Shown here in pieces: positions 1 through 6,630 of a stretch of DNA of 6,630 nt; the first letter of the stretch is position 1; the number at the start of each line of letters is the position of its first letter. Position numbers and translations under genes: made by a program. Below the pieces are notes generated by a model. That model did not search any database, was not told the DNA's origin, and was given only the letters and a program-made list of their open reading frames with translations. The stretch comes from Acidobacteriota bacterium (lineage in GTDB: Bacteria; Acidobacteriota; Terriglobia; UBA7540), in assembly GCA_021828245.1 (NCBI GenBank), contig JAKASC010000131.1:1-6630 (forward strand). Reading direction: 5' to 3'.

Positions 1-1
1 C

Positions 2-49
2 CAGCGACAAATTCTCCAAGCCCTCGGCGTCACGCTTCCGGCCATGTAG
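2..49 (+). CDS. C-terminal end of an unidentified plus-strand gene
   Basis: The frame entering from the left edge reads QRQILQALGVTLPAM and then TAG at 47-49. The residue mix (Leu/Ile/Val with polar residues, reasonable codons) looks like a genuine protein terminus, and a hairpin follows at once. Other plus frames stay open to about 197-199 but read as Arg/Ser/Pro-rich sequence. A tail of this kind occurs in some transposases, among other proteins, but 15 residues cannot identify the family. The gene would converge on the glycoside hydrolase. Confidence 0.35.
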   Translation, partial: QRQILQALGVTLPAM

Positions 50-52
50 TCA

Positions 53-71
53 GGCGGCGGAGTCCGCTGCC
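53..71. other. GC-rich hairpin between convergent genes, possible terminator
   Basis: GGCGGCGG (53-60) and CCGCTGCC (64-71) form an 8-pair stem with one G-U wobble and a 3-base loop. It starts 4 bases after the stop of the plus-strand gene end at 49 and lies downstream of the minus-strand hydrolase. No T-run follows on either strand, so terminator function is only plausible. Confidence 0.35.
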
Positions 72-242
72 GAACCTACAATTCATTTCACTCCAAGCAC
101 TTCAACAGAAAATCCTCTCCGCAAAGGGAAGGAAGATCCGTCTGACCATCGCATTGCCCGCGGCCAACCTCGACCAATCCCGGCACGGCCGTCCTGAATG
201 AAAGCCGGCGCTCCTTTGACAATCCATCTCCAACGTCCCGCG

Positions 243-1751
243 CTAGCGGAGCGTCACGACGGCAACCTCAAACCCTCCCAGCACGATGGAATCGTGGGCC
301 AAGCGCGTAGTGCCGGGCGGGTTCGAACCGGTCTGCTGGCTCACAAATGTCTCCCGAGCGCCGCGCTCCCCGGCCAGCGCCATCACCGCCGGCCGCGCTC
401 GCCGGTTGATGAGCAGCAGCTTGCGCCGGCCGTCAGCCGTCAGAAATCCCTGCGCATAGACCGCCGACGAACTTCCGCGCGTGCTGACCAGGCGGTCGCC
501 GGGGGCGAAGTTATCCCGCAAAAGCTTGAGCACCCAATAGCGGGCGTTCGGCTGGCCGGTTTTCCAGTTGACCATCGAGACGCTGGGAAATTGCGACGGA
601 TAGCCGACTAACTGCGACTCCCCCACCACCTGAATGCCCAAAGCCGCCAGGCGCGCAAACAGGTAAGCGTACAGGGCGCCACAGAGGTTCCAATAGAAAT
701 GGGGAATAGGCCGTACCAGACGCGGCGCGGTGTCGTCCGGCAAAATACAACCGAGCTCATCAATGTCCGTTGCCGTCCCGGGCGACAGCCGTTGGCGAAT
801 AGCCTCGATATACCGCACCGTGCTCAGGAATCCGTCCGCCTGATCGAAGAACGTATATTGCCAGGTTGAAGGCGGCTGGCGCGGCGTCGGCGTGGCGTAG
901 AAATGATAGGAGATCATGTCGAGCGGCACGCCTGGGCGGTGATTTTTCGGATTCAAAAAATATTCGAAAAATTGCGGGTCCGCCGACGGAGCCGCCAAGG
1001 CCATGCCGACGAACTTGATTTGCGGATCCACGCGATGAATGGCCCGCGTGATGGCGTCATAGACGCGCGTGTAGGTGCGCGGAGACATCCGGTGCTCGAA
1101 GTCCACTTCATTCAGCACTTCCCACCAGGCAATCTTGTAATGGTACCCTGACTTGTGCTCGAGCCCATTTTCATCCTTGAATCCGCCCCGAGTGTACCAG
1201 CTCACCAGGCGGGCATAATAGTCGGCAACTTGGCGCAGCGTCGGGTCGCGGAATTGCTTCCCTTGCTCGTAATTCCACGTCACCTGATTCGGGTCGGCCG
1301 GGTAGGCGACGGGCTTAGCCGTCTTGAACATCCATTCAGGAATGGTGCTGAAATTCAAAATGACGGGATGGCCCCGCGTGGCACGAAAGAAGTCGAGCGT
1401 GATGGGATCAATCCGCGAGAAGTTCCAAAAGGTTCTGCCGTGGCTTGGCGGCTTAAGTTCCGCCACGGCAAGCTTCGGGTAGGGCAACCAGGGAACAAAC
1501 CGCACGTCGTTGCACCCAAGCGCCTGAAGCGCCTGAAAAACGCGGTCGTGAATGGGAGAGCTGGGGCGCAGCAATGGATTGACCACCACTTGCAAGGTGG
1601 GCGTGGTTCGGGAAACGCGCACCACGTGGTTCCATTGCGCGGTGATTTGCCCCGCGGTTTGGGCACGGGCGAAAGCCGCAAAGAGGATGAGAGCACATAC
1701 GGCCCAAAGCATCCTTCCGTTCCGAGCCGGCCTTAAAAATCCTCGGCTCAT
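243..1751 (-). CDS. Secreted clan GH-A glycoside hydrolase, GH39-like
   Basis: This 502-residue protein is probably a retaining glycosidase with a (beta/alpha)8 barrel followed by a beta-sandwich domain. A Sec signal peptide spans residues 1-30, with basic residues, then the hydrophobic run MLWAVCALILFAAF and an ARA-Q cleavage site. The barrel occupies about 40-400. WWEVLNEVD (209-217) carries the Asn-Glu pair with Glu215 as candidate acid/base, and TDIDELG (328-334) carries Glu332 as candidate nucleophile. Their 117-residue separation equals that recalled for GH39 beta-xylosidase XynB (E160 and E277). SYHFY (281-285) fits the strand-6 His/Tyr position of the clan. Residues about 418-502 look like the beta-sandwich common after GH-A barrels. 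The substrate cannot be read from the sequence; xyloside, glucuronide or other glycosides are all open, and GH5- or GH30-like relatives are not excluded. It sits 33 bases after the esterase, suggesting co-expression and possibly joint action on an acylated glycan. Confidence 0.8.
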   Translation of the reverse strand: MSRGFLRPARNGRMLWAVCALILFAAFARAQTAGQITAQWNHVVRVSRTTPTLQVVVNPLLRPSSPIHDRVFQALQALGCNDVRFVPWLPYPKLAVAELKPPSHGRTFWNFSRIDPITLDFFRATRGHPVILNFSTIPEWMFKTAKPVAYPADPNQVTWNYEQGKQFRDPTLRQVADYYARLVSWYTRGGFKDENGLEHKSGYHYKIAWWEVLNEVDFEHRMSPRTYTRVYDAITRAIHRVDPQIKFVGMALAAPSADPQFFEYFLNPKNHRPGVPLDMISYHFYATPTPRQPPSTWQYTFFDQADGFLSTVRYIEAIRQRLSPGTATDIDELGCILPDDTAPRLVRPIPHFYWNLCGALYAYLFARLAALGIQVVGESQLVGYPSQFPSVSMVNWKTGQPNARYWVLKLLRDNFAPGDRLVSTRGSSSAVYAQGFLTADGRRKLLLINRRARPAVMALAGERGARETFVSQQTGSNPPGTTRLAHDSIVLGGFEVAVVTLR

Positions 1752-1762
1752 GTTGGAAACGA

Positions 1763-1768
1763 CCCTCC
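1763..1768 (-). promoter_or_regulatory. Shine-Dalgarno site of the glycoside hydrolase
   Basis: GGAGGG on the minus strand lies 11 bases upstream of the ATG at 1751-1749, inside the 33-base spacer after the esterase stop. The spacing is on the long side but it is the best ribosome site nearby. It supports the ATG at 1751 over the internal Met14 codon. Confidence 0.5.
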
Positions 1769-1784
1769 GTGACGCCGCGCGCTG

Positions 1785-3362
1785 TCAAAAGCCCAGTGGC
1801 TTTTTCGAATGTTTCATCCAGAATTGGCGCCGGGCGCGCGAAGCGAGCGGTATGGGTTCCATCCGCACGCCAAGCTGCATGAGCGTTTCCTTGCCGGGGC
1901 GGAAGGCCGGCCAAATGGGCAAGCCGCCACCGTCGGGGCTGCCCGTTTTGGCGAAATTCGTCCAATAAGCGGAGATTTCCCTCGCCAGCCGCCAATCCAC
2001 CGGCTGCCATGGACGGTTCATCAGCCGCAGATTGTCGAAGACATACGGCAACTCGGAAGAATGAAATACGCCGTATTCCGGATGCTGCGGCCAGGGAATT
2101 TTCCGGTCGAAATAGTAAAGGTAAACGCGCGGACTGCGTTCGATTTGCCGGGTGGCCCACCGGTCAAGCGAGACGCGGGCGCGGTCTTGGAGCGCTTCCC
2201 GCAAGGCCGCGGCGGCCTGCTGAGCATTGGCGGCGGGATAAAGCTTCATGCACGTGGCCGCCTGTTTTCCGCAAAGCTGCTCAAGTCGCTGGCGATGAAC
2301 GGGTAGCGTGACAGGCGGTCGGGGCCCGTTGCCGTAGTAGCCGATACCGATATCGTCGGCCACCATGCCGTTGATGACGCTCGCTTGGTGAGGCGGATGC
2401 CAGTTCGGACGAATCACCCAACCGTCCTCAATGGGCATCCAGCGCATCCCTTCGGAGGCTTCGAGGATTCTCTCGGCCGGCACAGCACGCAGTTGCTTGA
2501 GCGAATGCGCGCCCAGTTTGGCCGCGAATTGCTCTCCTTGTTTTTCCGCGGCTGCCAGCGCGCCCTGCCCGCTGATGCCGGGAAAGGGAATTACCGCCGG
2601 GCCGCTTTCGATGATGGCGCGCTCAAACAAGCCGCCCGCGAGCGGCGATTGCATCAAGAGCCAAACGCTGCCGGCTCCGGCGGACTGGCCAAAAATGGTG
2701 ACTTCATGCGGATTGCCGCCGAAGGCCGCAATGTTGCGTCGCACCCAGCGAAGCGCCGCAATCTGGTCGAGTAGGGCGTAATTGCCGGAGGAGTGGTGCC
2801 GTGAGGCTTGCGTCAGCGCCGGATACGCCAAAAAACCGAATGCCCCCAGCCGATAGTTGAAGCTCACCACCAGCACGCCTTGCCGGGCCAGCGCGGCGCC
2901 ATCATAAAGCGTTACGCTCGCCGCTCCGGTCGTGAAGCCGCCGCCGTAAATCCATACCATCACCGGCCGCGGCGAGGAGGGTGGCCGGGCTGTGGTCCAC
3001 ACATTCAGGTAAAGGCAATTTTCGCTGGAGGGACGTTGGGAGTTAAAGACGCGCGTCCACGGACCCACGCGCGGCGGCGCCGGCGGTTGCATACAAGGAG
3101 GGCCAAAATGGTCGGCCTTGAGCACGCCCCGCCACGCCGCTGCCGGCTGCGGCGGTCGCCAACGCAGCTTGCCCACCGGCGGAACGGCAAACGGTATGCC
3201 CTTAAATACCTCGAGACCATGCCGGAGCGCCACGCCAGAGACAACACCGGTCGCCGTCCGCACGGTGCGCCCCGGAGCCGACGCGCCGGTAGCGCCCGTA
3301 CTCAATACCGCCAGCGCAAATATCGAGAGTCCGCACTTCATTCGCCATCCAAAACAGCTCAT
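1785..3362 (-). CDS. Secreted type-B carboxylesterase
   Basis: This 525-residue alpha/beta hydrolase of the carboxylesterase type-B (cholinesterase-like) family hydrolyses carboxylic esters; the substrate is unknown. Residues 1 to about 27 form a Sec signal peptide (MKCGLSIFALAVL core, then small residues), so it should act in the periplasm or outside. Family marks in order are the oxyanion-hole loop YGGGF (139-143), NYRLGAFGFL (169-178), nucleophile Ser227 in GQSAGAG, a candidate acid Asp337 in NGMVADDIG where most relatives have Glu, and catalytic His434 in FHSSELPYVF. Cys90 and Cys116 (SENCLYLNVW) match the conserved N-terminal disulfide. Length is normal for bacterial members. The start at 3362 is chosen for its GGAGG site 7 bases upstream; ATG at 3341 would also leave a short signal peptide but has a weaker site. 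The stop is 33 bases before the glycoside hydrolase start, so the two are probably one transcript. Names such as para-nitrobenzyl esterase are often given to this family but say nothing firm about substrate. Confidence 0.95.
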   Translation of the reverse strand: MSCFGWRMKCGLSIFALAVLSTGATGASAPGRTVRTATGVVSGVALRHGLEVFKGIPFAVPPVGKLRWRPPQPAAAWRGVLKADHFGPPCMQPPAPPRVGPWTRVFNSQRPSSENCLYLNVWTTARPPSSPRPVMVWIYGGGFTTGAASVTLYDGAALARQGVLVVSFNYRLGAFGFLAYPALTQASRHHSSGNYALLDQIAALRWVRRNIAAFGGNPHEVTIFGQSAGAGSVWLLMQSPLAGGLFERAIIESGPAVIPFPGISGQGALAAAEKQGEQFAAKLGAHSLKQLRAVPAERILEASEGMRWMPIEDGWVIRPNWHPPHQASVINGMVADDIGIGYYGNGPRPPVTLPVHRQRLEQLCGKQAATCMKLYPAANAQQAAAALREALQDRARVSLDRWATRQIERSPRVYLYYFDRKIPWPQHPEYGVFHSSELPYVFDNLRLMNRPWQPVDWRLAREISAYWTNFAKTGSPDGGGLPIWPAFRPGKETLMQLGVRMEPIPLASRARRQFWMKHSKKPLGF

Positions 3363-3685
3363 TTCACCGCCTCCAGGGGCCTGCAAAGTTTGTCAAGCAT
3401 GTCGTCCGTGATTCCCCAAATCTCGTCGGCAGGACGCTTTGGGTTCCTTCCAATTCACCCTGGCGCTGTGCGTCACCAGGCTTTTGTTCGCACACGGTCG
3501 GGCAACCGGGCCATCCTCGGCAGCGGGCAGCGGTGTTCACCACCCGCCACGGCGGACGATATTCGAGCGATAAATAGCCCAACGCTTCGCGCCCTTCACC
3601 CGGAGGTCCCTCTTGCCTTCGGCGCTTCCCGCAATGGCACGCAGGCTTCCGCCAGCCGCTCGGGGGAATCCATCTGATAGCACAT
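3359..3685 (-). pseudogene. Probable remnant of a short gene broken by three frameshifts, family not recognised
   Basis: No intact convincing gene fills this gap, but protein-like sequence steps through three minus-strand frames. From ATG at 3685 (or GTG at 3706) it reads MCYQMDSPERLAEACVPLRE and stays open to TGA at 3598-3596. A second frame (about 3612-3540) gives EALGYLSLEYRPPWRVV. A third (3536 to about 3442) gives TPLPAAEDGPVARP, then THSARVNWKEPK. The first frame then resumes with RPADEIWGITDDMLDKL and stops at TGA 3361-3359. That stop overlaps the esterase ATG as ATGA, typical of translational coupling. By hand count, second-codon-position GC is lowest in the chosen frame for the first, second and last segments (for example about 40 percent in the last, against 75 percent in the alternative frame). 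All three shifts go in the same direction. The joined product would be about 110-120 residues. The EIWGITDDML tail is loosely like the C-terminus of some NUDIX hydrolases, but I do not claim that function. Sequencing error is possible, although the flanking genes are intact. Confidence 0.45.
3370..3374 (-). promoter_or_regulatory. Shine-Dalgarno site of the carboxylesterase
   Basis: GGAGG on the minus strand lies 7 bases upstream of the ATG at 3362-3360. This placement decides the esterase start. An in-frame TTG at 3386 would put this site inside the coding region and has no equivalent site of its own. Confidence 0.7.
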
Positions 3686-3748
3686 GCACCCCGGAACCGC
3701 AACCACAAAAACTTGCGCACTAACGGCCCCTGAACATGGAGTGCCAGC

Positions 3749-3787
3749 CGGCCGAAGCTGCTTGGTGCAGCCAAACGACCTCGGCCG
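3749..3787 (-). other. Inverted repeat / nested hairpin just after the cusA stop
   Basis: Read on the minus strand, CGGCCGA (3787-3781) and TCGGCCG (3755-3749) are perfect 7-base inverted arms. They enclose a second hairpin, GCTGC (3771-3767) and GCAGC (3761-3757), around a 5-base loop. The structure begins four bases after the cusA stop codon. No T-run follows, so it is not a classical Rho-independent terminator. It could protect the 3' end of the cusA transcript or attenuate read-through into the downstream genes. The CGGCCG core is self-complementary, which makes a chance match easier. Confidence 0.35.
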
Positions 3788-3791
3788 TGAA

Positions 3792-6630
3792 TTAGTCTTC
3801 GACCGCGGTGGAGGGGCGTAGCGCGCCGCGTCGGAGGGCGCGCTCCTTGAGCATGGCGAAAAAGATGGGAATTAGTAGCAGCACGGCGATGGAAGAGGTG
3901 ACCATGCCGCCCACAATGGGCGCGGCGATGGGCTTCATCACGTCGGAGCCGATGCCGGTTTCCCAAAGGATGGGCCCGAGGCTCGCAATGACGCAGGCAA
4001 CGGTCATCAGCTTGGGCCGCAGGCGGTGCACGGCGCCTTCGATGGTGGCGGCTTCAATGTCCTCGTGCTGAAGCGGACGGCCCGAGGCCAGGCGGCGGTC
4101 GAGCGCCTCGTGCAGATAGACCATCATCACGACGCCGGTCTCGACGGCGATGCCAAACAAATCAATGTAGCCGATCCAGACCGCCACGCTGAACAGATAA
4201 CCCATCAGCCATTGCAGGAGGAGACCGCCGGTCAGGGCGAAAAATGTGGGGAAGAACAACATGGCGGCTTCGGCGGTGGAATGAAAAACCATGTAGAGCA
4301 AGAGAAAGATAGCGAAGAACACGATGGGAACAATCAGCTCCAGGCGTTTCTTGGCGCGCAACTCGAACTCGTATTCGCCCGACCAATGATACGTGTAGCC
4401 GGGTGGAAGCTGGAGCTTCTGGTTGAGCAAGCGCGTGGCGCGCTCGACAAAGCCGCCGTAGTTCGAGGTGTTGAGATTGAGATAAATGTAGCCGGTGAGC
4501 TGCCCTTCTTCGTCGCGGATGCTCGACGGGCCTCGCGAGAAATAAATCCGGGCGACCTCGCCCAAGGGAATTTGCGCGCCGGTGGGCGTGGCAATGACCA
4601 CTTGACCCAAGGCGTTCAGGTTGTCCCGAAAGTCGCGGTTGTAGCGCACGTTAATGGGAAACCGCTCGCGCCCCTGAATGTTCACCGCAATGTCTTCGCC
4701 GCCGATCCCGGATTCGACGGCGCGCTGAACGTCCGCCACAGTGAGGCCGTAGCGGGCCGCTAGCGCGCGGTTCACTTGAATGTTGATGTAAAAGCCTTGG
4801 GCTGCTTTTTCAGCAAAGGTTGACGCCACCTGGGGCATGGAAGAAAGAATTTGACTGATCTGGGCGCCGACGCGCTGGATGCCTTCCAAAGTTGGCCCTT
4901 GAACCTTCAGACCAAGGGGCGTTTTCATGCCGGTCAGTTCCATATCCAGGCGGTTTTCGACGGGCATCGTCCAGGTGTTGGTGAGGCCGGGGAATTGCAA
5001 CTTGGCGTCCATCCGGCGAATGAGTTTGGCGTAAGTCATGCCACGCGGCCACTCGTGGCGGGGTTTCAGCATGATCGTTGTGTCATACATGCTGAGGCCC
5101 GCATTATCGGTGGCGCTATTCGACCGCCCGACCGTGCCAAAAACGCTTTTGACCTCTGGAAACGATTTGATGATGCGGTCTTGCTCCTGAAGCAACTGGG
5201 TTGCCTGGCCAATCGAAATGCCGGGCAACGAGGTGGGCATGTAGAGCGCGGATCCCTCAAACAGCGAGGGCATAAACTCGCTGCCTATCCGCTCGGCAAG
5301 CGGGATGGAGAGCAGGAGAAGCGCCAGGCTGAGGAGCAACGTGGTCTTCCGATACCGGAGGCAAAACCGCAGAATGGGCAGATAGATTGCCTGAGTGAAG
5401 CGAGAGATAGGATTCTTGGATTCCGGGCGCAATTTGCCCCGGATGAAGATCAACATGAGCACCGGCACGAGGGTGATGGACAAAATGGAGGCAAGGCTCA
5501 TGGAAAGGGTTTTGGTCCAGGCGAGCGGCCTAAACATGCGGCCTTCTTGGGCTTGCAAAAGAAAGACAGGAAGAAATGAAACAACAATGATGACCAGCGA
5601 GAAGAAAAGCGCCGGGCCGACCTCCTTGGCAGCGTCAATCAGGATGCGGCGGCGCTCACGCGCTGTCACCGGCAGCGGCGACGCGGGAGACGGCGCAATG
5701 GCGGCCGGTGGGCGATGGTCGGCTTGCTGGGACTCGTTGCTTGATGGTTCGTGCCCTGGCGAAGCGGAAGGCGGCTGCGATGAGCGCTCGGCAAGATGCC
5801 GGTACCCGTTTTCAACCATCACAATGGCTGCGTCCACCAGCACGCCAATGGCGAGCGCGAGCCCTCCCAGCGACATGATGTTCGAGCTGACGTGAAGGTA
5901 ATACATGGGGAGGAAGGAACCGATGACGGCAATCGGGATCGTCAGGATGGGAATCAAAGCGGAGCGAAAGTGGAAAAGAAAGATGATGATGACCAGACTG
6001 ACCACCAGCATCTCTTCCAGCAGGTCGCGCTTCAAGGTGTTGATGGACGCCTCAATGAGGCCCGAACGGTCATAGCCCGCCTTGATTTCAATGCCGGGCG
6101 GCAGGGAGGAGCGAATTTGCGCGAGCTTTTTCTTGACGCCGTTGATGACCTGGAGGGCATTCATGCCGTAGCGCATGACGACGATGCCGCCGACGGTTTG
6201 ACCCTCGCCGTTCCAGTCTGCTGCTCCCTCGCGAATGTCCGGCCCAAACGACACCGTGCCAAGATCCCGGATGAGCACGGGAACGCCGTTCTTCGTGGTG
6301 GCGACGGGGATATTGTCGAGGTCCTTTAAGGAGTGGAAATAGCCAAGGCCGCGGACCATGTATTCCGCGCCGCCCAAATCGAGCACCCGTCCGCCCACTT
6401 CGTTGGTGCTCTCGCGCACGCGCCGAATCACGCGGGAAAGCGGAATGTTGTAGGCGCGCAGTTTGTCGGGATCCAGCTTCACCTGGTATTGCCGCACAAA
6501 GCCGCCAATGGTGGCGACCTCGGCCACGCCCGGGACTGTCTCCAACTGGTACCGCAAATACCAGTCCTGCAAGGTCCGTAAATCCGCCAAGCTGTACTTG
6601 TGCGTGTGATCCACGAGCACATATAGATCG
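3792..6630 (-). CDS. cusA: CusA-type Cu(I)/Ag(I) efflux RND transporter, N-terminus cut by window edge
   Basis: This is the inner-membrane proton-driven pump of a tripartite metal exporter (CusCBA type), which moves monovalent copper or silver out of the periplasm or cytoplasm. The frame is open to the right edge and the first visible residues align near CusA residue 140, so about 140 N-terminal residues (TM1 and the start of the first periplasmic loop) are missing. Counting from the Val codon at 6620 as residue 1, E. coli CusA metal ligands M573, M623 and M672 match M461, M511 and M560, with identical spacing of 50 and 49. The proton-relay residues D405, E939 and K984 match D263, E827 and K870. 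TM4 carries the motif DAAIVMVEN, typical of the monovalent-metal group of HME-RND pumps. The cytoplasmic TM4-TM5 loop (about 277-320) is roughly 30 residues longer than in E. coli and is rich in Pro, Ser and Ala. CusB, CusC and CusF are not in the window; partners may lie beyond the right edge. Family is certain; Cu/Ag specificity is inferred from the ligands. Confidence 0.95.
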   Translation of the reverse strand, partial: DLYVLVDHTHKYSLADLRTLQDWYLRYQLETVPGVAEVATIGGFVRQYQVKLDPDKLRAYNIPLSRVIRRVRESTNEVGGRVLDLGGAEYMVRGLGYFHSLKDLDNIPVATTKNGVPVLIRDLGTVSFGPDIREGAADWNGEGQTVGGIVVMRYGMNALQVINGVKKKLAQIRSSLPPGIEIKAGYDRSGLIEASINTLKRDLLEEMLVVSLVIIIFLFHFRSALIPILTIPIAVIGSFLPMYYLHVSSNIMSLGGLALAIGVLVDAAIVMVENGYRHLAERSSQPPSASPGHEPSSNESQQADHRPPAAIAPSPASPLPVTARERRRILIDAAKEVGPALFFSLVIIVVSFLPVFLLQAQEGRMFRPLAWTKTLSMSLASILSITLVPVLMLIFIRGKLRPESKNPISRFTQAIYLPILRFCLRYRKTTLLLSLALLLLSIPLAERIGSEFMPSLFEGSALYMPTSLPGISIGQATQLLQEQDRIIKSFPEVKSVFGTVGRSNSATDNAGLSMYDTTIMLKPRHEWPRGMTYAKLIRRMDAKLQFPGLTNTWTMPVENRLDMELTGMKTPLGLKVQGPTLEGIQRVGAQISQILSSMPQVASTFAEKAAQGFYINIQVNRALAARYGLTVADVQRAVESGIGGEDIAVNIQGRERFPINVRYNRDFRDNLNALGQVVIATPTGAQIPLGEVARIYFSRGPSSIRDEEGQLTGYIYLNLNTSNYGGFVERATRLLNQKLQLPPGYTYHWSGEYEFELRAKKRLELIVPIVFFAIFLLLYMVFHSTAEAAMLFFPTFFALTGGLLLQWLMGYLFSVAVWIGYIDLFGIAVETGVVMMVYLHEALDRRLASGRPLQHEDIEAATIEGAVHRLRPKLMTVACVIASLGPILWETGIGSDVMKPIAAPIVGGMVTSSIAVLLLIPIFFAMLKERALRRGALRPSTAVED

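Noticed and set aside
102..227. Minus-strand 41-codon frame after the glycoside hydrolase
   Set aside because: It has an ATG but poor ribosome-site spacing, no recognisable motif and no family resemblance; too weak to call a gene.
1453..2160. Minus-strand 235-codon open frame across the esterase end and hydrolase start
   Set aside because: It overlaps both real genes in a different frame and has no domain signature or ribosome site.
3384..3386. TTG as the esterase start
   Set aside because: It adds eight residues before the signal peptide and would swallow the GGAGG site that is ideally placed for the ATG at 3362.
2808..3677. Plus-strand open frame of 289 codons
   Set aside because: It runs antisense to the first half of the well-supported esterase and the gap. 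Its product is Arg/Pro/Ser-rich with no recognisable domain, as expected for a shadow in GC-rich DNA.
3364..3966. Minus-strand 200-codon open frame starting inside cusA
   Set aside because: Its first part overlaps cusA in another frame and its product is rich in Arg, Trp and Cys. Only its middle part (about 3540-3612) looks coding, and I take that as one piece of the frameshifted gene.
4026..5579. Long plus-strand open frames antisense to cusA (245 and 242 codons)
   Set aside because: They lie opposite clear CusA coding sequence with all functional residues in place; they are shadows.
6618..6620. GTG as the start of cusA
   Set aside because: The frame continues upstream to the window edge (Asp, Leu, Tyr before this Val), and about 140 conserved N-terminal residues are missing, so this is an internal Val.

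Overview
The window looks like chromosome from a fairly GC-rich Gram-negative bacterium. Evidence for this is an RND-type inner-membrane efflux pump, two proteins with Sec signal peptides, and GC-biased third codon positions. The pairing of a secreted type-B carboxylesterase with a GH39-like glycosidase beside a Cus pump would fit a soil bacterium such as an Acidobacteriota member. That placement is inference from gene content; no rRNA or other marker gene is present.

Nearly everything reads on the minus strand, so gene order runs from right to left. At the right edge (6630 to 3792) lies a CusA-type Cu(I)/Ag(I) efflux transporter. It is cut by the window edge and lacks about its first 140 residues. 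Its metal-binding methionine triad and proton-relay residues are all present, and it carries an extra Pro/Ser-rich cytoplasmic loop of about 30 residues. A structured inverted repeat follows its stop codon. Next comes a stretch of about 400 bases (3387-3791) that looks empty at first. Read closely, it appears to hold the remains of a short minus-strand gene broken by three frameshifts, whose last frame overlaps the esterase start as ATGA.

Then follow a secreted type-B carboxylesterase (3362 to 1785) and, 33 bases later, a secreted clan GH-A glycoside hydrolase resembling GH39 (1751 to 243). These two are probably co-transcribed and may act together on an acylated glycan or glycoside outside the cytoplasm. 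At the far left, the last 15 codons of a plus-strand gene appear to converge on this block and end at base 49, followed at once by a GC-rich hairpin. The remaining bases, 72-242, hold nothing I can support.

I saw no CRISPR array, tRNA, rRNA, insertion-sequence ends or recognisable riboswitch. I did not find a convincing previously undescribed system. The most interesting items are the hidden decayed gene, the unusual CusA loop, and the esterase/glycosidase pair.
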